DNA of 5,598 bases from Chthoniobacter flavus. GTDB lineage: Bacteria; Verrucomicrobiota; Verrucomicrobiia; Chthoniobacterales; DYNR01. The notes below the pieces were generated by a model. That model ran no database searches. It worked only from the letters and a program-made list of their open reading frames with translations, and was not told the DNA's origin. How positions within the stretch are numbered: the first letter of the stretch is position 1; every line of letters begins with the position of its first letter. A program made the translations under genes and the position numbers. Below are positions 1 to 5,508 of the stretch, piece by piece. The stretch is from the NCBI GenBank assembly GCA_020720945.1, contig DYNR01000158.1, forward strand, positions 1 to 5,598, written 5' to 3'.

Positions 1-581
1 GTCGGTGTTGGACGGGGGAGATTGCGTGTAGGAACAAAGGTGTCCTGTGCCGGATCCGCGTCTTTTTTTGGCGAGAAAACTTCACCGGTTTTTTGCCATA
101 TCTCGTGATTTCCCGAGAAGAGAGTGCCTTTTTTGAAGTGTTGGCGGATGGTTTTTCGCAGGGCGAAGGGAGATGCGGAGGATTCGCTGATTTCTGTAAC
201 CAGTTCGCGGACACGGACATTCAGAGGGTCTAGCAATTGGTATCCGAGCAAGAGGTAGCCCTTGCCATTTTTTTTCTCGGGGGAAGGGACTTCGACGACC
301 AGGAGTTTTGCCGAGCCGACATGGGAGATCCAAGCCGGAAAAGTCCCGGAGCGGACGACTTGTTTTTTCGGGTTTATTTCCTCGTAGAGGACCGTCATCC
401 TGTCCGAAGAAGACGGGGCGACGGTCGCTCTGCGGAGGTTTCCCTCTGCGCTTTTCGCCTCCCAAACTCCCAAGAGCCAAGTGTTGACGGATTGGGAGGG
501 CGGAGAGGGCGGGGAGTCCGAGAGACACCCGCCCAGAACCAAGGAGAGAACGACAGCAAGCAAAGGGAAGATACGAGGCAT
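1..581 (-). CDS. Putative lipoprotein of unknown function (3' end beyond window)
   Basis: Reading leftward from the ATG at 581-579, the frame stays open for 193 codons and leaves the window without a stop, so the C-terminus is missing. The N-terminus has one basic residue (R3), a hydrophobic stretch (FPLLAVVLSLVL) and the lipobox L-G-G-C with Cys19. This predicts signal peptidase II cleavage and lipid anchoring in the envelope. A Ser/Pro-rich linker (about residues 20-31) follows, then a mixed region starting NTWLLGVWEAKS that reads like a small beta-rich soluble domain. I do not recognise the family. The start lies 20 bases after the glgC stop on the same strand, so the two are probably co-transcribed. 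No convincing Shine-Dalgarno sequence precedes it. A different leftward frame over 528-82 is also open but has no signal or domain character and is a shadow. Confidence rests on the lipobox and uninterrupted frame; the function is unknown. Confidence 0.8.
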   Translation of the reverse strand, partial: MPRIFPLLAVVLSLVLGGCLSDSPPSPPSQSVNTWLLGVWEAKSAEGNLRRATVAPSSSDRMTVLYEEINPKKQVVRSGTFPAWISHVGSAKLLVVEVPSPEKKNGKGYLLLGYQLLDPLNVRVRELVTEISESSASPFALRKTIRQHFKKGTLFSGNHEIWQKTGEVFSPKKDADPAQDTFVPTRNLPRPTP

Positions 582-601
582 AAAGAAGGGATTCTTTTGT
601 T

Positions 602-1897
602 CTAAATCCAAGTATCGCTGGGAATTACGCTACCTTTCGGGACAACGACGATGCCGTCGCGGATGTAGAACCCGTCGCCGTCGTAGTCCTGTGATTTGCC
701 TTCGGGGGTGATGACGACGCGGTCGCCGATGCGGGCGTTTTTGTCGATGATCGCGCCGTTGATCACGCAACCTTCACCGATTCCGATGGAAGGGAGGCTG
801 GGGTCTGGCGTGTAGTTTTCCCCGTCGTAGTAGTCTGCGCCCATCATGATGGTGTTGCGGACGACCGAGCCTTTTTTGATGACGCTCCGCAAGCCGATGA
901 CGCAGCGTTCGATCGTGCATTCTTCCAGCAAGCAGCCATCGGCGATGACGGCGCGGTCCACGCTGGCTTTGCGCACGATGCTGGCGGGAAGGAAGCGGGG
1001 GCGGGTGTAGATGGGCCGTCCGAGTTCGTAGAAGGAGTATTCGGGTTTCGGGTCGGTGAGGTTCAAGTTCGCATCGTAGAATGCGCGGATCGTTCCGATG
1101 TCTTCCCAGTAACCTTGGAAGATGTAGGCGAAAACGCGGTATTTTTCGATGGCGCTAGGGATGATGTTTTTTCCGAAATCCTCGAAGTTGTTGTCGAGGC
1201 ATTCTTGGAGGACGGCGCGGTTGAAGACATAGATCCCCATGGAAGCTTGGTAGAGCTGTTCGCCGGGGGTTTTGCCGATTTGGGTCAAGAGGTCGGGAGG
1301 GATGACCAAAGAATCGAGGACGGCTTCGTCTTTGGGTTTTTCGACGAAACGGGTGATCCTGCGCTCGTCGTCGGTCTGCATGATGCCGAAGCTTTTCGCC
1401 GGTTCGCGCATGACGGGGATGGTGGCGATTGTCAGGTCCGCCTGCGTTTGGATGTGTTGGTGGAGCACATCGCGGTAGTCCATGCGGTAGAGTTGGTCGC
1501 CGCTGAGGATGACATAGTATTCGTAATTCTTTTCGAGGAAGTAGCGGAGGTTTTGGCGGACGGCGTCGGCGGTGCCTTGATACCAGTTCGAGTCCTCTGG
1601 AGTTTGTTGGGCTGCAAGGATTTCCACAAAGTTATTGCCGAAGTGGTCGAACTTGTAGCTCGCGTTGATGTGCTGGTGGAGGGAGGCGGTGTTGAACTGG
1701 GTGAGAACATAGATGCGGCGGATGTTCGAGTTCAAGCAGTTGCTGATCGGGATATCGACGAGTCGGTATTTGCCGCCGAGCGGGACTGCCGGTTTTGCGC
1801 GTTCTTTGGTGAGCGGGAAGAGGCGGGAGCCTGCGCCGCCACCCATGATGATGGCCAAGGATTTTTGTGCGGGAGAAAAAGGGCTGGAAGGTTTCAT
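602..1897 (-). CDS. glgC: Glucose-1-phosphate adenylyltransferase (ADP-glucose pyrophosphorylase)
   Basis: The 431-residue cytoplasmic enzyme makes ADP-glucose and pyrophosphate from ATP and glucose-1-phosphate, the committed step of bacterial glycogen synthesis. Visible motifs are the nucleotide loop MGGGAGSRLFPLT (18-30), AKPAVPLGGKYRLVDIPISN (34-53), WYQGTADAV (105-113), the catalytic-Asp segment SGDQLYRMDY (132-141), the sugar-phosphate motif FVEKP (184-188), SMGIYVF (219-225) and YWEDIGTI (263-270). From about 300 to the end it has the repeated short hydrophobic/turn pattern of the left-handed beta-helix domain. Length is normal for the family (about 420-440). The core resembles plant and cyanobacterial enzymes more than the E. 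coli form. The ATG at 1897 is chosen because homology begins just inside it and the next in-frame Met upstream would extend into glmS; no Shine-Dalgarno sequence is visible. It is divergent from glmS and followed 20 bases later by a lipoprotein gene. In this family activity is usually allosterically controlled, but the effector cannot be read here. Confidence 0.96.
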   Translation of the reverse strand: MKPSSPFSPAQKSLAIIMGGGAGSRLFPLTKERAKPAVPLGGKYRLVDIPISNCLNSNIRRIYVLTQFNTASLHQHINASYKFDHFGNNFVEILAAQQTPEDSNWYQGTADAVRQNLRYFLEKNYEYYVILSGDQLYRMDYRDVLHQHIQTQADLTIATIPVMREPAKSFGIMQTDDERRITRFVEKPKDEAVLDSLVIPPDLLTQIGKTPGEQLYQASMGIYVFNRAVLQECLDNNFEDFGKNIIPSAIEKYRVFAYIFQGYWEDIGTIRAFYDANLNLTDPKPEYSFYELGRPIYTRPRFLPASIVRKASVDRAVIADGCLLEECTIERCVIGLRSVIKKGSVVRNTIMMGADYYDGENYTPDPSLPSIGIGEGCVINGAIIDKNARIGDRVVITPEGKSQDYDGDGFYIRDGIVVVPKGSVIPSDTWI

Positions 1898-1996
1898 AGT
1901 TGGTGTATTATTGATAAGAAAACGGAATGCATCTTGAACAAAGAGCGCGCATTTGTCACGATACAAAAATCGAGAAATAGAAAGGAAGTCAGATTT
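1898..1996. promoter_or_regulatory. Divergent intergenic control region between glgC and glmS
   Basis: These 99 bases must hold the start signals of both glgC (leftward) and glmS (rightward), since the genes diverge. The region is A/T-rich compared with both genes. Possible elements are only weak: rightward, TTGAAC at 1934-1939 with CACGAT 17 bases later; leftward, the reverse complement holds TTGTTC followed by TATCAATAAT close to the glgC start. TTGTCA at 1953-1958 resembles a -35 box but its -10 position would put the transcript start on top of the glmS ribosome site. The region is too short to hold a glmS ribozyme-riboswitch of the Bacillus kind. Position is well supported; individual boxes are not. 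Confidence 0.5.
1981..1988 (+). promoter_or_regulatory. Ribosome binding site of glmS
   Basis: AAAGGAAG lies 8 bases before the ATG at 1997. It fixes the glmS start, because the same frame stays open far upstream (to 1115) through the glgC antisense strand and gives no other clue. The next residue after Met is Cys, as the enzyme requires. Confidence 0.7.
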
Positions 1997-3850
1997 ATGT
2001 GTGGAATCGTCGGATATGTAGGTAAAGCGGAAGCCGTTCCCGTTTTGTTGGACGGGTTGAGGAGGTTGGAATACCGGGGTTACGACTCGGCGGGGTTGGT
2101 CATTTTGCGGGACGGCGAGTTGTTTCGCCGCAGGGCGGTGGGCCGCATCAAGAATCTGGCCAAGCTGTTGGAAGAGCAGCCGGTTGCCGGGCATTTGGGG
2201 ATTTGCCACACGCGCTGGGCGACGCACGGCGGGGTGAGCGAGGCGAATGCGCACCCGCACTTGGACCGTTCGGGGGAGCTTGCGCTCGTGCACAACGGAG
2301 TCATTGAAAACTACCGGGATTTGCGCGAAGAGCTGATCGGGCACGGGTGCGAGTTTCGCTCGCAGACGGACACGGAAGTGCTGGCCATGCTGGTCGGGCG
2401 CGAGCTGGATTTGCGCGGGGAGACTCCGGTGACGAAAGAGCTTTTGCTCGGGGCGATGCGCAAGGCGTTGCGGAGGGTGCAAGGCACTTACGGGATCGGG
2501 GTGGTGCATCGCCAGCTTCCGGGAATGCTGTTTGGCGCGCGCCGCGGAAGCCCGTTAGTCCTGGGGATCGGCAAGGGGGAGCACTTCTTGGCGAGCGATG
2601 TTGCGGCGTTGGTAACTCACACGCGGGAAGTCGTTTATCTCAAAGATTACGAGATGGTGACGGCGTGGGAAGACGGTTTTGAAATTTCTTCGTTGGCCGG
2701 TGGAGGGTGCAGTTACGAAATCAATACCGTCGAGTTTGGGGCGGAGGAAGTCAGCAAAGGGAAGTATCCCCATTACATGTTGAAAGAGATTTTCGAGCAG
2801 CCCAACAGCTTGCGCGACACGATGCGTGGGAGGCTTTCGTCCGAAGAAGCCACGGCGATTTTGGGGGGGCTGAACATGAGCAACTCCGAGTTGCGTTCGG
2901 TCGAGAGGGTCGTCTTGTCCGGGTGCGGGACGGCGCATCACGCGGCGATGGTCGGAGAGTATCTGATCGAATCCATGGCGCAGTTGCCGACGGAGTGCGA
3001 GTTTGCCAGCGAGCTGCGTTACAGGAATGCGCCGATGCCCAAAGACACGCTGGTTTTTGTTATCAGCCAGAGCGGGGAGACGGCGGACACGCTGGCGGCG
3101 TTGCAGGAGTGCCGCCGCAAGGGGCACCGTTCGCTGGCGATTTGCAACAATGTCGCCAGCACGATTGCGAGGGAAAGCGACGGCGGCGTGTATATGCATG
3201 CGGGGCCGGAGATCGGGGTCGCTGCGACCAAGTCCTTCACCTCGCAAGTGCTCGTCCTCAATTTGATCGCGCTGTTGATCGGCAGGATCCACAATTTGTC
3301 CAGCATGCAGGGGCGGGAAATTTTGAAGGAGTTGGAGCAGTTGCCGGAGAAGGTCGAGAAGGTGTTGGCGACGGGTGACGCGATTGCCGCGCTCGCCCGT
3401 AAGTATGCTTCTTGCAAGAACTTCCTATTTCTCGGTAGGCAGGCGAATTACCCCGTTGCGCTGGAAGGCGCGCTCAAGCTGAAAGAAATTTCCTATTTGC
3501 CTGCGACGGGGCATCCGACGGCAGAACTCAAGCACGGGATTATCGCCCTGATCAACGAGGAAACCCCGTCTGTGGTGATTGCGCCCAGCGATGCGGTTTT
3601 CGATAAAAATTTGAGCAACATCGAAGAAATTCGTGCGCGCAAGGGGCCGGTGATTGCCGTTGGGACGGAAGGCAACCGGTCTCTCGAAGAAGTGGCGGAC
3701 GATGTGATTTGGATACCCGAAGCCCCCGATTACTTGGTGCCGATTTTGGCTACGATTCCTTTGCAGCTTTTTGCGTATCATTTGGCGGTTTCGCTCGGGT
3801 GCGATGTCGATAAGCCGAGGAACTTGGCAAAGAGTGTCACGGTCGAGTAG
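1997..3850 (+). CDS. glmS: Glutamine--fructose-6-phosphate aminotransferase (isomerizing)
   Basis: The 617-residue cytoplasmic enzyme makes glucosamine-6-phosphate and glutamate from fructose-6-phosphate and glutamine, the first step to UDP-GlcNAc for peptidoglycan and LPS. It begins MCGIVGYVG; Cys2 becomes the N-terminal nucleophile after Met removal. The class-II glutaminase domain (about 1-225) shows RRLEYRGYDSAG (22-33), HTRWATHG (71-78), HNGVIEN (99-105) and SQTDTEV (122-128). Two SIS sugar-isomerase domains follow: SGCGTAHHA (308-316), ISQSGETADT (356-365) and GVAATKSFTSQ (407-417) in the first, ALEGALKLKEISY (488-500) and ELKHG (510-514) in the second. The C-terminus DKPRNLAKSVTVE carries the conserved Lys (612). 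E. coli GlmS is 609 residues, so this is full length. Odd points are Ala313 where many members have Ser, and LPATGHPTA (501-509) where the usual sequence is close to HAEAYAAG. The likely catalytic Glu490, His513 and Lys612 are all kept. It diverges from glgC. Confidence 0.97.
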   Translation: MCGIVGYVGKAEAVPVLLDGLRRLEYRGYDSAGLVILRDGELFRRRAVGRIKNLAKLLEEQPVAGHLGICHTRWATHGGVSEANAHPHLDRSGELALVHNGVIENYRDLREELIGHGCEFRSQTDTEVLAMLVGRELDLRGETPVTKELLLGAMRKALRRVQGTYGIGVVHRQLPGMLFGARRGSPLVLGIGKGEHFLASDVAALVTHTREVVYLKDYEMVTAWEDGFEISSLAGGGCSYEINTVEFGAEEVSKGKYPHYMLKEIFEQPNSLRDTMRGRLSSEEATAILGGLNMSNSELRSVERVVLSGCGTAHHAAMVGEYLIESMAQLPTECEFASELRYRNAPMPKDTLVFVISQSGETADTLAALQECRRKGHRSLAICNNVASTIARESDGGVYMHAGPEIGVAATKSFTSQVLVLNLIALLIGRIHNLSSMQGREILKELEQLPEKVEKVLATGDAIAALARKYASCKNFLFLGRQANYPVALEGALKLKEISYLPATGHPTAELKHGIIALINEETPSVVIAPSDAVFDKNLSNIEEIRARKGPVIAVGTEGNRSLEEVADDVIWIPEAPDYLVPILATIPLQLFAYHLAVSLGCDVDKPRNLAKSVTVE

Positions 3851-3967
3851 AGCGGTGGGCATCTCACAAAACCGGTGATCCAAAAAGGGCAGATCAAGGA
3901 AATCATTCTCGGGGGAGGGCAGAAGTTTTTATCACCAGAGCGTCGGTTTGATGCGATCCTTTACTAT
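3851..3967. other. Non-coding spacer after glmS, no recognised element
   Basis: This is the first part of a 300-base gap between glmS and the methyltransferase gene; the rest of the gap holds repeats R1 and R2. I see no convincing gene or Rho-independent terminator here. The best hairpin is TCAC/GTGA around 3866-3884, only 4 bp and not followed by a T-run. Confidence 0.5.
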
Positions 3968-3969
3968 TC

Positions 3970-4036
3970 CCTGAACCCGTGAGATAACTGCTGTGAATAT
4001 CTGTAATCTATTGGGCTGCAAAGGTTTGGAAAAAAC
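3970..4036 (-). repeat. Repeat copy R1 (inverted, diverged)
   Basis: Read leftward this is a copy of R2 and R3. By hand alignment it matches R3 at about 52 of 67 positions. The outer 16 bases, CCTGAACCCGTGAGAT, match R3 exactly, whereas R2 has one difference there. The inner part is more diverged and has lost the hairpins seen in R2 and R3, so this looks like an older or decayed copy. Homology becomes unclear from 4037 to 4049, where it meets R2. Confidence 0.7.
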
Positions 4037-4049
4037 ACGCAAAAGACCC

Positions 4050-4131
4050 AGAGGGTATTCCTTGGTTTTTCCCAACCCTTTTCGCTCCAATACCTTACAG
4101 TTCTTCTTTGCATTGATCTCACGGATTCAGG
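4050..4131 (+). repeat. Direct repeat copy R2, upstream of the methyltransferase gene
   Basis: This 82-nt unit matches R3 at 76 of 82 positions with no gaps (differences at 4071, 4076, 4079, 4092, 4101 and 4125). It can fold: AGAGGG (4050-4055) with CCCTTT (4076-4081, one G-T pair), an unpaired TATTC plus one C, then TTGG (4062-4065) with CCAA (4072-4075). A second, weaker hairpin pairs CAATAC (4088-4093) with GCATTG (4110-4115) with one mismatch. It ends 6 bases before the methyltransferase ribosome site, so the promoter of that gene may lie in or before the repeat. Confidence 0.9.
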
Positions 4132-4137
4132 GATTCC

Positions 4138-4143
4138 GAGGAG
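4138..4143 (+). promoter_or_regulatory. Ribosome binding site of the methyltransferase gene
   Basis: GAGGAG lies 7 bases before the ATG at 4151. It is the best Shine-Dalgarno sequence in the window, fixes the start, and lies just outside repeat R2. Confidence 0.75.
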
Positions 4144-4150
4144 CTTTTCG

Positions 4151-5137
4151 ATGAGTGATAGAATCCGGGCGGTTGATTTATTTTGTGGTGGAGGCGGATT
4201 GTCGCAAGGGTTATTAAATGCAGGGGTAGAGATTGTTGCGGCGGTGGATAATTGGGATGCGGCGATTTCTTTTTACAGGAAAAACATTCGTGGTCATCCG
4301 GTTGAAAAGCTGGATTTATTGGACGGAGAAGGTGCTGCCGCCTATCTTCAGAAGTATGGTTTTGACATGATTGTCGGGGGGCCTCCGTGCCAGGATTTTT
4401 CTTCGGCGGGCAAGCGGGATGAGTCGGGAGGGAGGGCGAATCTTACGATTTCTTATGCGCAAATCATCGGGAGATTGCGTCCGAAATATTTTATCATGGA
4501 GAATGTAGAGCGGGCGCAAAAGACAAAGACTTTTGCTAGGGCTTTGGAGCTTTTTCGGGAGGCGGGGTATGGGACAACGGTAACAGTGTTAGATGCGTCG
4601 TTGTGCGGGGTGCCTCAAAAAAGGAAGAGGGTGGTTGTGTTTGGGATTCTTGGGGGGCATCACAACGCATTGATCCCCGCTATCCGCCAGAACCAGTCGG
4701 TATCTCCGATGACGATCCGCGATTGTTTTGGGGAAAGGTTTGGCATTCAGTATTACTATCGGCATCCGCGAAGTTATGCTAGGAGAGCGGTGTTTAGCAT
4801 TGATGAACCGAGTCCGACGATTCGCGGGGTGAATCGTCCGGTACCCCAAGGGTATCCAGGGCATCCGGGAGATGCTGCTCCCGTTTCGGGGGATATACGC
4901 CCCCTCACGACAAAAGAGCGGAGCCTGCTCCAGACATTTCCAGAGGAATGGGATATTTCTGGCGGGAAATCAGAAACAGAGCAAATCATTGGGAATGCCG
5001 TTCCTGTTAAGTTAGGAGAATTCATCGGCAGATGTTTTTTGCAAACGGTGGATGGGGAGGAGGGGGGGAGTGTTTATCCGATGGATGATGCTGGGGAGTG
5101 GACTTTATTTGAGCAGCGAGGGCAATATTCTGCATGA
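4151..5137 (+). CDS. DNA (cytosine-5-)-methyltransferase, apparently without a partner nuclease
   Basis: The 328-residue enzyme transfers a methyl group from S-adenosylmethionine to C5 of cytosine in a specific DNA sequence. The C5-methyltransferase motifs are complete and in standard order: motif I DLFCGGGGLSQG (9-20, SAM binding), motif IV GGPPCQDFSSAGKR (76-89, catalytic Cys80), motif VI ENVERA (117-122), motif VIII VPQKRKRVVVFG (154-165), the target-recognition region at about 170-250, then motif IX LTTKERSLLQTFP (252-264) and motif X QIIGNAVPVKLGEF (278-291). Length is typical of a compact restriction-modification enzyme. The target region contains SIDEPSPTIRGVNRP (216-230), a stretch I associate with one subgroup of these enzymes, but I cannot name the target site. 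No endonuclease, Vsr or helicase gene is visible on either side, so it may be an orphan. Direct repeats flank it and its base composition is lower in G+C than glmS, which suggests horizontal origin. Confidence 0.96.
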   Translation: MSDRIRAVDLFCGGGGLSQGLLNAGVEIVAAVDNWDAAISFYRKNIRGHPVEKLDLLDGEGAAAYLQKYGFDMIVGGPPCQDFSSAGKRDESGGRANLTISYAQIIGRLRPKYFIMENVERAQKTKTFARALELFREAGYGTTVTVLDASLCGVPQKRKRVVVFGILGGHHNALIPAIRQNQSVSPMTIRDCFGERFGIQYYYRHPRSYARRAVFSIDEPSPTIRGVNRPVPQGYPGHPGDAAPVSGDIRPLTTKERSLLQTFPEEWDISGGKSETEQIIGNAVPVKLGEFIGRCFLQTVDGEEGGSVYPMDDAGEWTLFEQRGQYSA

Positions 5138-5143
5138 AGAAAG

Positions 5144-5225
5144 AGAGGGTATTCCTTGGTTTTTTCCAAGCCCTTTCGCTCCAATGCCTTACAGATCTTC
5201 TTTGCATTGATCTCACGGGTTCAGG
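5144..5225 (+). repeat. Direct repeat copy R3, downstream of the methyltransferase gene
   Basis: This 82-nt unit is nearly identical to R2 and begins 7 bases after the last base of the methyltransferase stop. Its fold is better than that of R2: AGAGGG (5144-5149) with CCCTTT (5171-5176, one G-T pair), a TATTC bulge, then CTTGG (5155-5159) with CCAAG (5166-5170) around a T6 loop. A second stem CAATGC (5182-5187) pairs perfectly with GCATTG (5204-5209). No inverted partner like R1 follows it. It could act as the 3' end of the methyltransferase transcript, but it lacks the T-run of a standard terminator. Confidence 0.9.
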
Positions 5226-5280
5226 ATTTCGTATTTTTTGATTGTTGCTTGGGGGGTTTGAAGGCAGGCTTTTTCTTGTT

Positions 5281-5508
5281 ATGAAAAACAATCCATGCAA
5301 GCCGGTGTTTATGCTTTCTCTTTGTTCGGTCGTTGTTTGCTCGTGCCTTTCCGCTTGTGCGACCCCTGCCGTGCAAGATCTGCGGACGGGAGCGTTGGAG
5401 AATCGCCAAGGGCGGATGAACCAGAAAGCGGAGGGAGCAGCGGAGCGGCGGCAAATCCGGAGCGATAACATGGATGCTAGGACGAAGTCGTTGTTTGACT
5501 CTATGTGA
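5281..5508 (+). CDS. Small putative lipoprotein of unknown function
   Basis: The 75-residue product begins MKNNPCKPVFMLSLC, with Lys2 and Lys7 before a hydrophobic core, and has the lipobox L-S-A-C with Cys26. After signal peptidase II cleavage the mature lipid-anchored peptide would be only 50 residues. It is highly charged, with a Glu/Arg/Gln-rich likely helical middle (LENRQGRMNQKAEGAAERRQ), and ends SLFDSM. Four further Cys (6, 15, 20, 22) all lie in the signal peptide. The ATG at 5281 is preferred over an upstream TTG at 5242 because it gives a normal signal peptide. A GAAGG at 5260-5264 is too far away to be a good ribosome site. I do not recognise the family; a small envelope or structural lipoprotein is the most that can be said. 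It follows R3 by 55 bases and may have its own promoter in that A/T-rich gap. Confidence 0.7.
   Translation: MKNNPCKPVFMLSLCSVVVCSCLSACATPAVQDLRTGALENRQGRMNQKAEGAAERRQIRSDNMDARTKSLFDSM

Larger units (their letters stand above)
3968..4133. repeat. Imperfect 166-bp palindrome formed by two head-to-head repeat copies (R1 and R2)
   Basis: The outer ends TCCCTGAACCCGTGAGAT (3968-3985) and ATCTCACGGATTCAGGGA (4116-4133) are complementary at 17 of 18 positions. Complementarity continues inward with interruptions (CTGTAA, TATTGG and the GGAAAAAAC of the left arm all have partners in the right arm). The element could fold into a long hairpin as DNA or RNA and resembles a MITE or REP/BIME-like element. 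I see no clear target-site duplication outside the ends. It lies between glmS and the methyltransferase gene, so it may end glmS transcription or supply the start for the next gene; neither is shown by the sequence. Confidence 0.75.
4050..5225 (+). mobile_element. Putative methyltransferase cassette bounded by direct repeats
   Basis: The unit consists of R2, the methyltransferase gene and R3. The two 82-nt repeats are in direct orientation, one beginning 1,094 bases after the other, and the gene fills nearly all the space between them (19 bases from R2 to its ATG, 6 bases from its TGA to R3). Two sampled 60-base lines of the gene are 47-48% G+C against 60-63% for two lines of glmS, which suggests a different origin. 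No transposase or integrase is visible and no target duplication is recognised. Gain or loss by recombination between repeat copies is therefore more likely than self-transposition. Calling this a mobile unit is inference. Confidence 0.4.

Noticed and set aside
82..528. 148-codon leftward frame over the left end
   Set aside because: It overlaps the lipoprotein frame that starts at 581, which has a signal peptide and lipobox. This one has neither and has an arginine/proline-rich shadow composition.
1115..1996. Long open stretch in the glmS frame upstream of its ATG, antisense to glgC (294 codons)
   Set aside because: It lies wholly opposite a well-conserved gene and the glmS frame starts properly at 1997 with a ribosome site and the required Met-Cys. 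The openness is a by-product of G+C-rich codon use.
1898..1996. glmS ribozyme-riboswitch upstream of glmS
   Set aside because: The whole divergent gap is 99 bases and must also serve glgC; it is too short for the known ribozyme and no matching core is apparent.
1898..2509. Open stretch in the glgC frame upstream of its ATG, antisense to glmS (204 codons)
   Set aside because: Homology to GlgC begins only inside the ATG at 1897, and the extension is the shadow of glmS.
3966..4115. Leftward peptide frame in the repeats (R2 reads MQRRTVRYWSEKGW, R3 reads MQRRSVRHWSERAW)
   Set aside because: The two copies keep the frame, but every one of the six base differences changes an amino acid and the inverted copy R1 has a stop in the same frame. 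This points to a non-coding repeat rather than a conserved peptide.
4050..5225. Integron gene cassette with attC sites
   Set aside because: The size, structure and position of the repeats just behind a gene are suggestive, but the GTTRRRY and RYYYAAC core sites are not present at the repeat ends and no integrase is visible.
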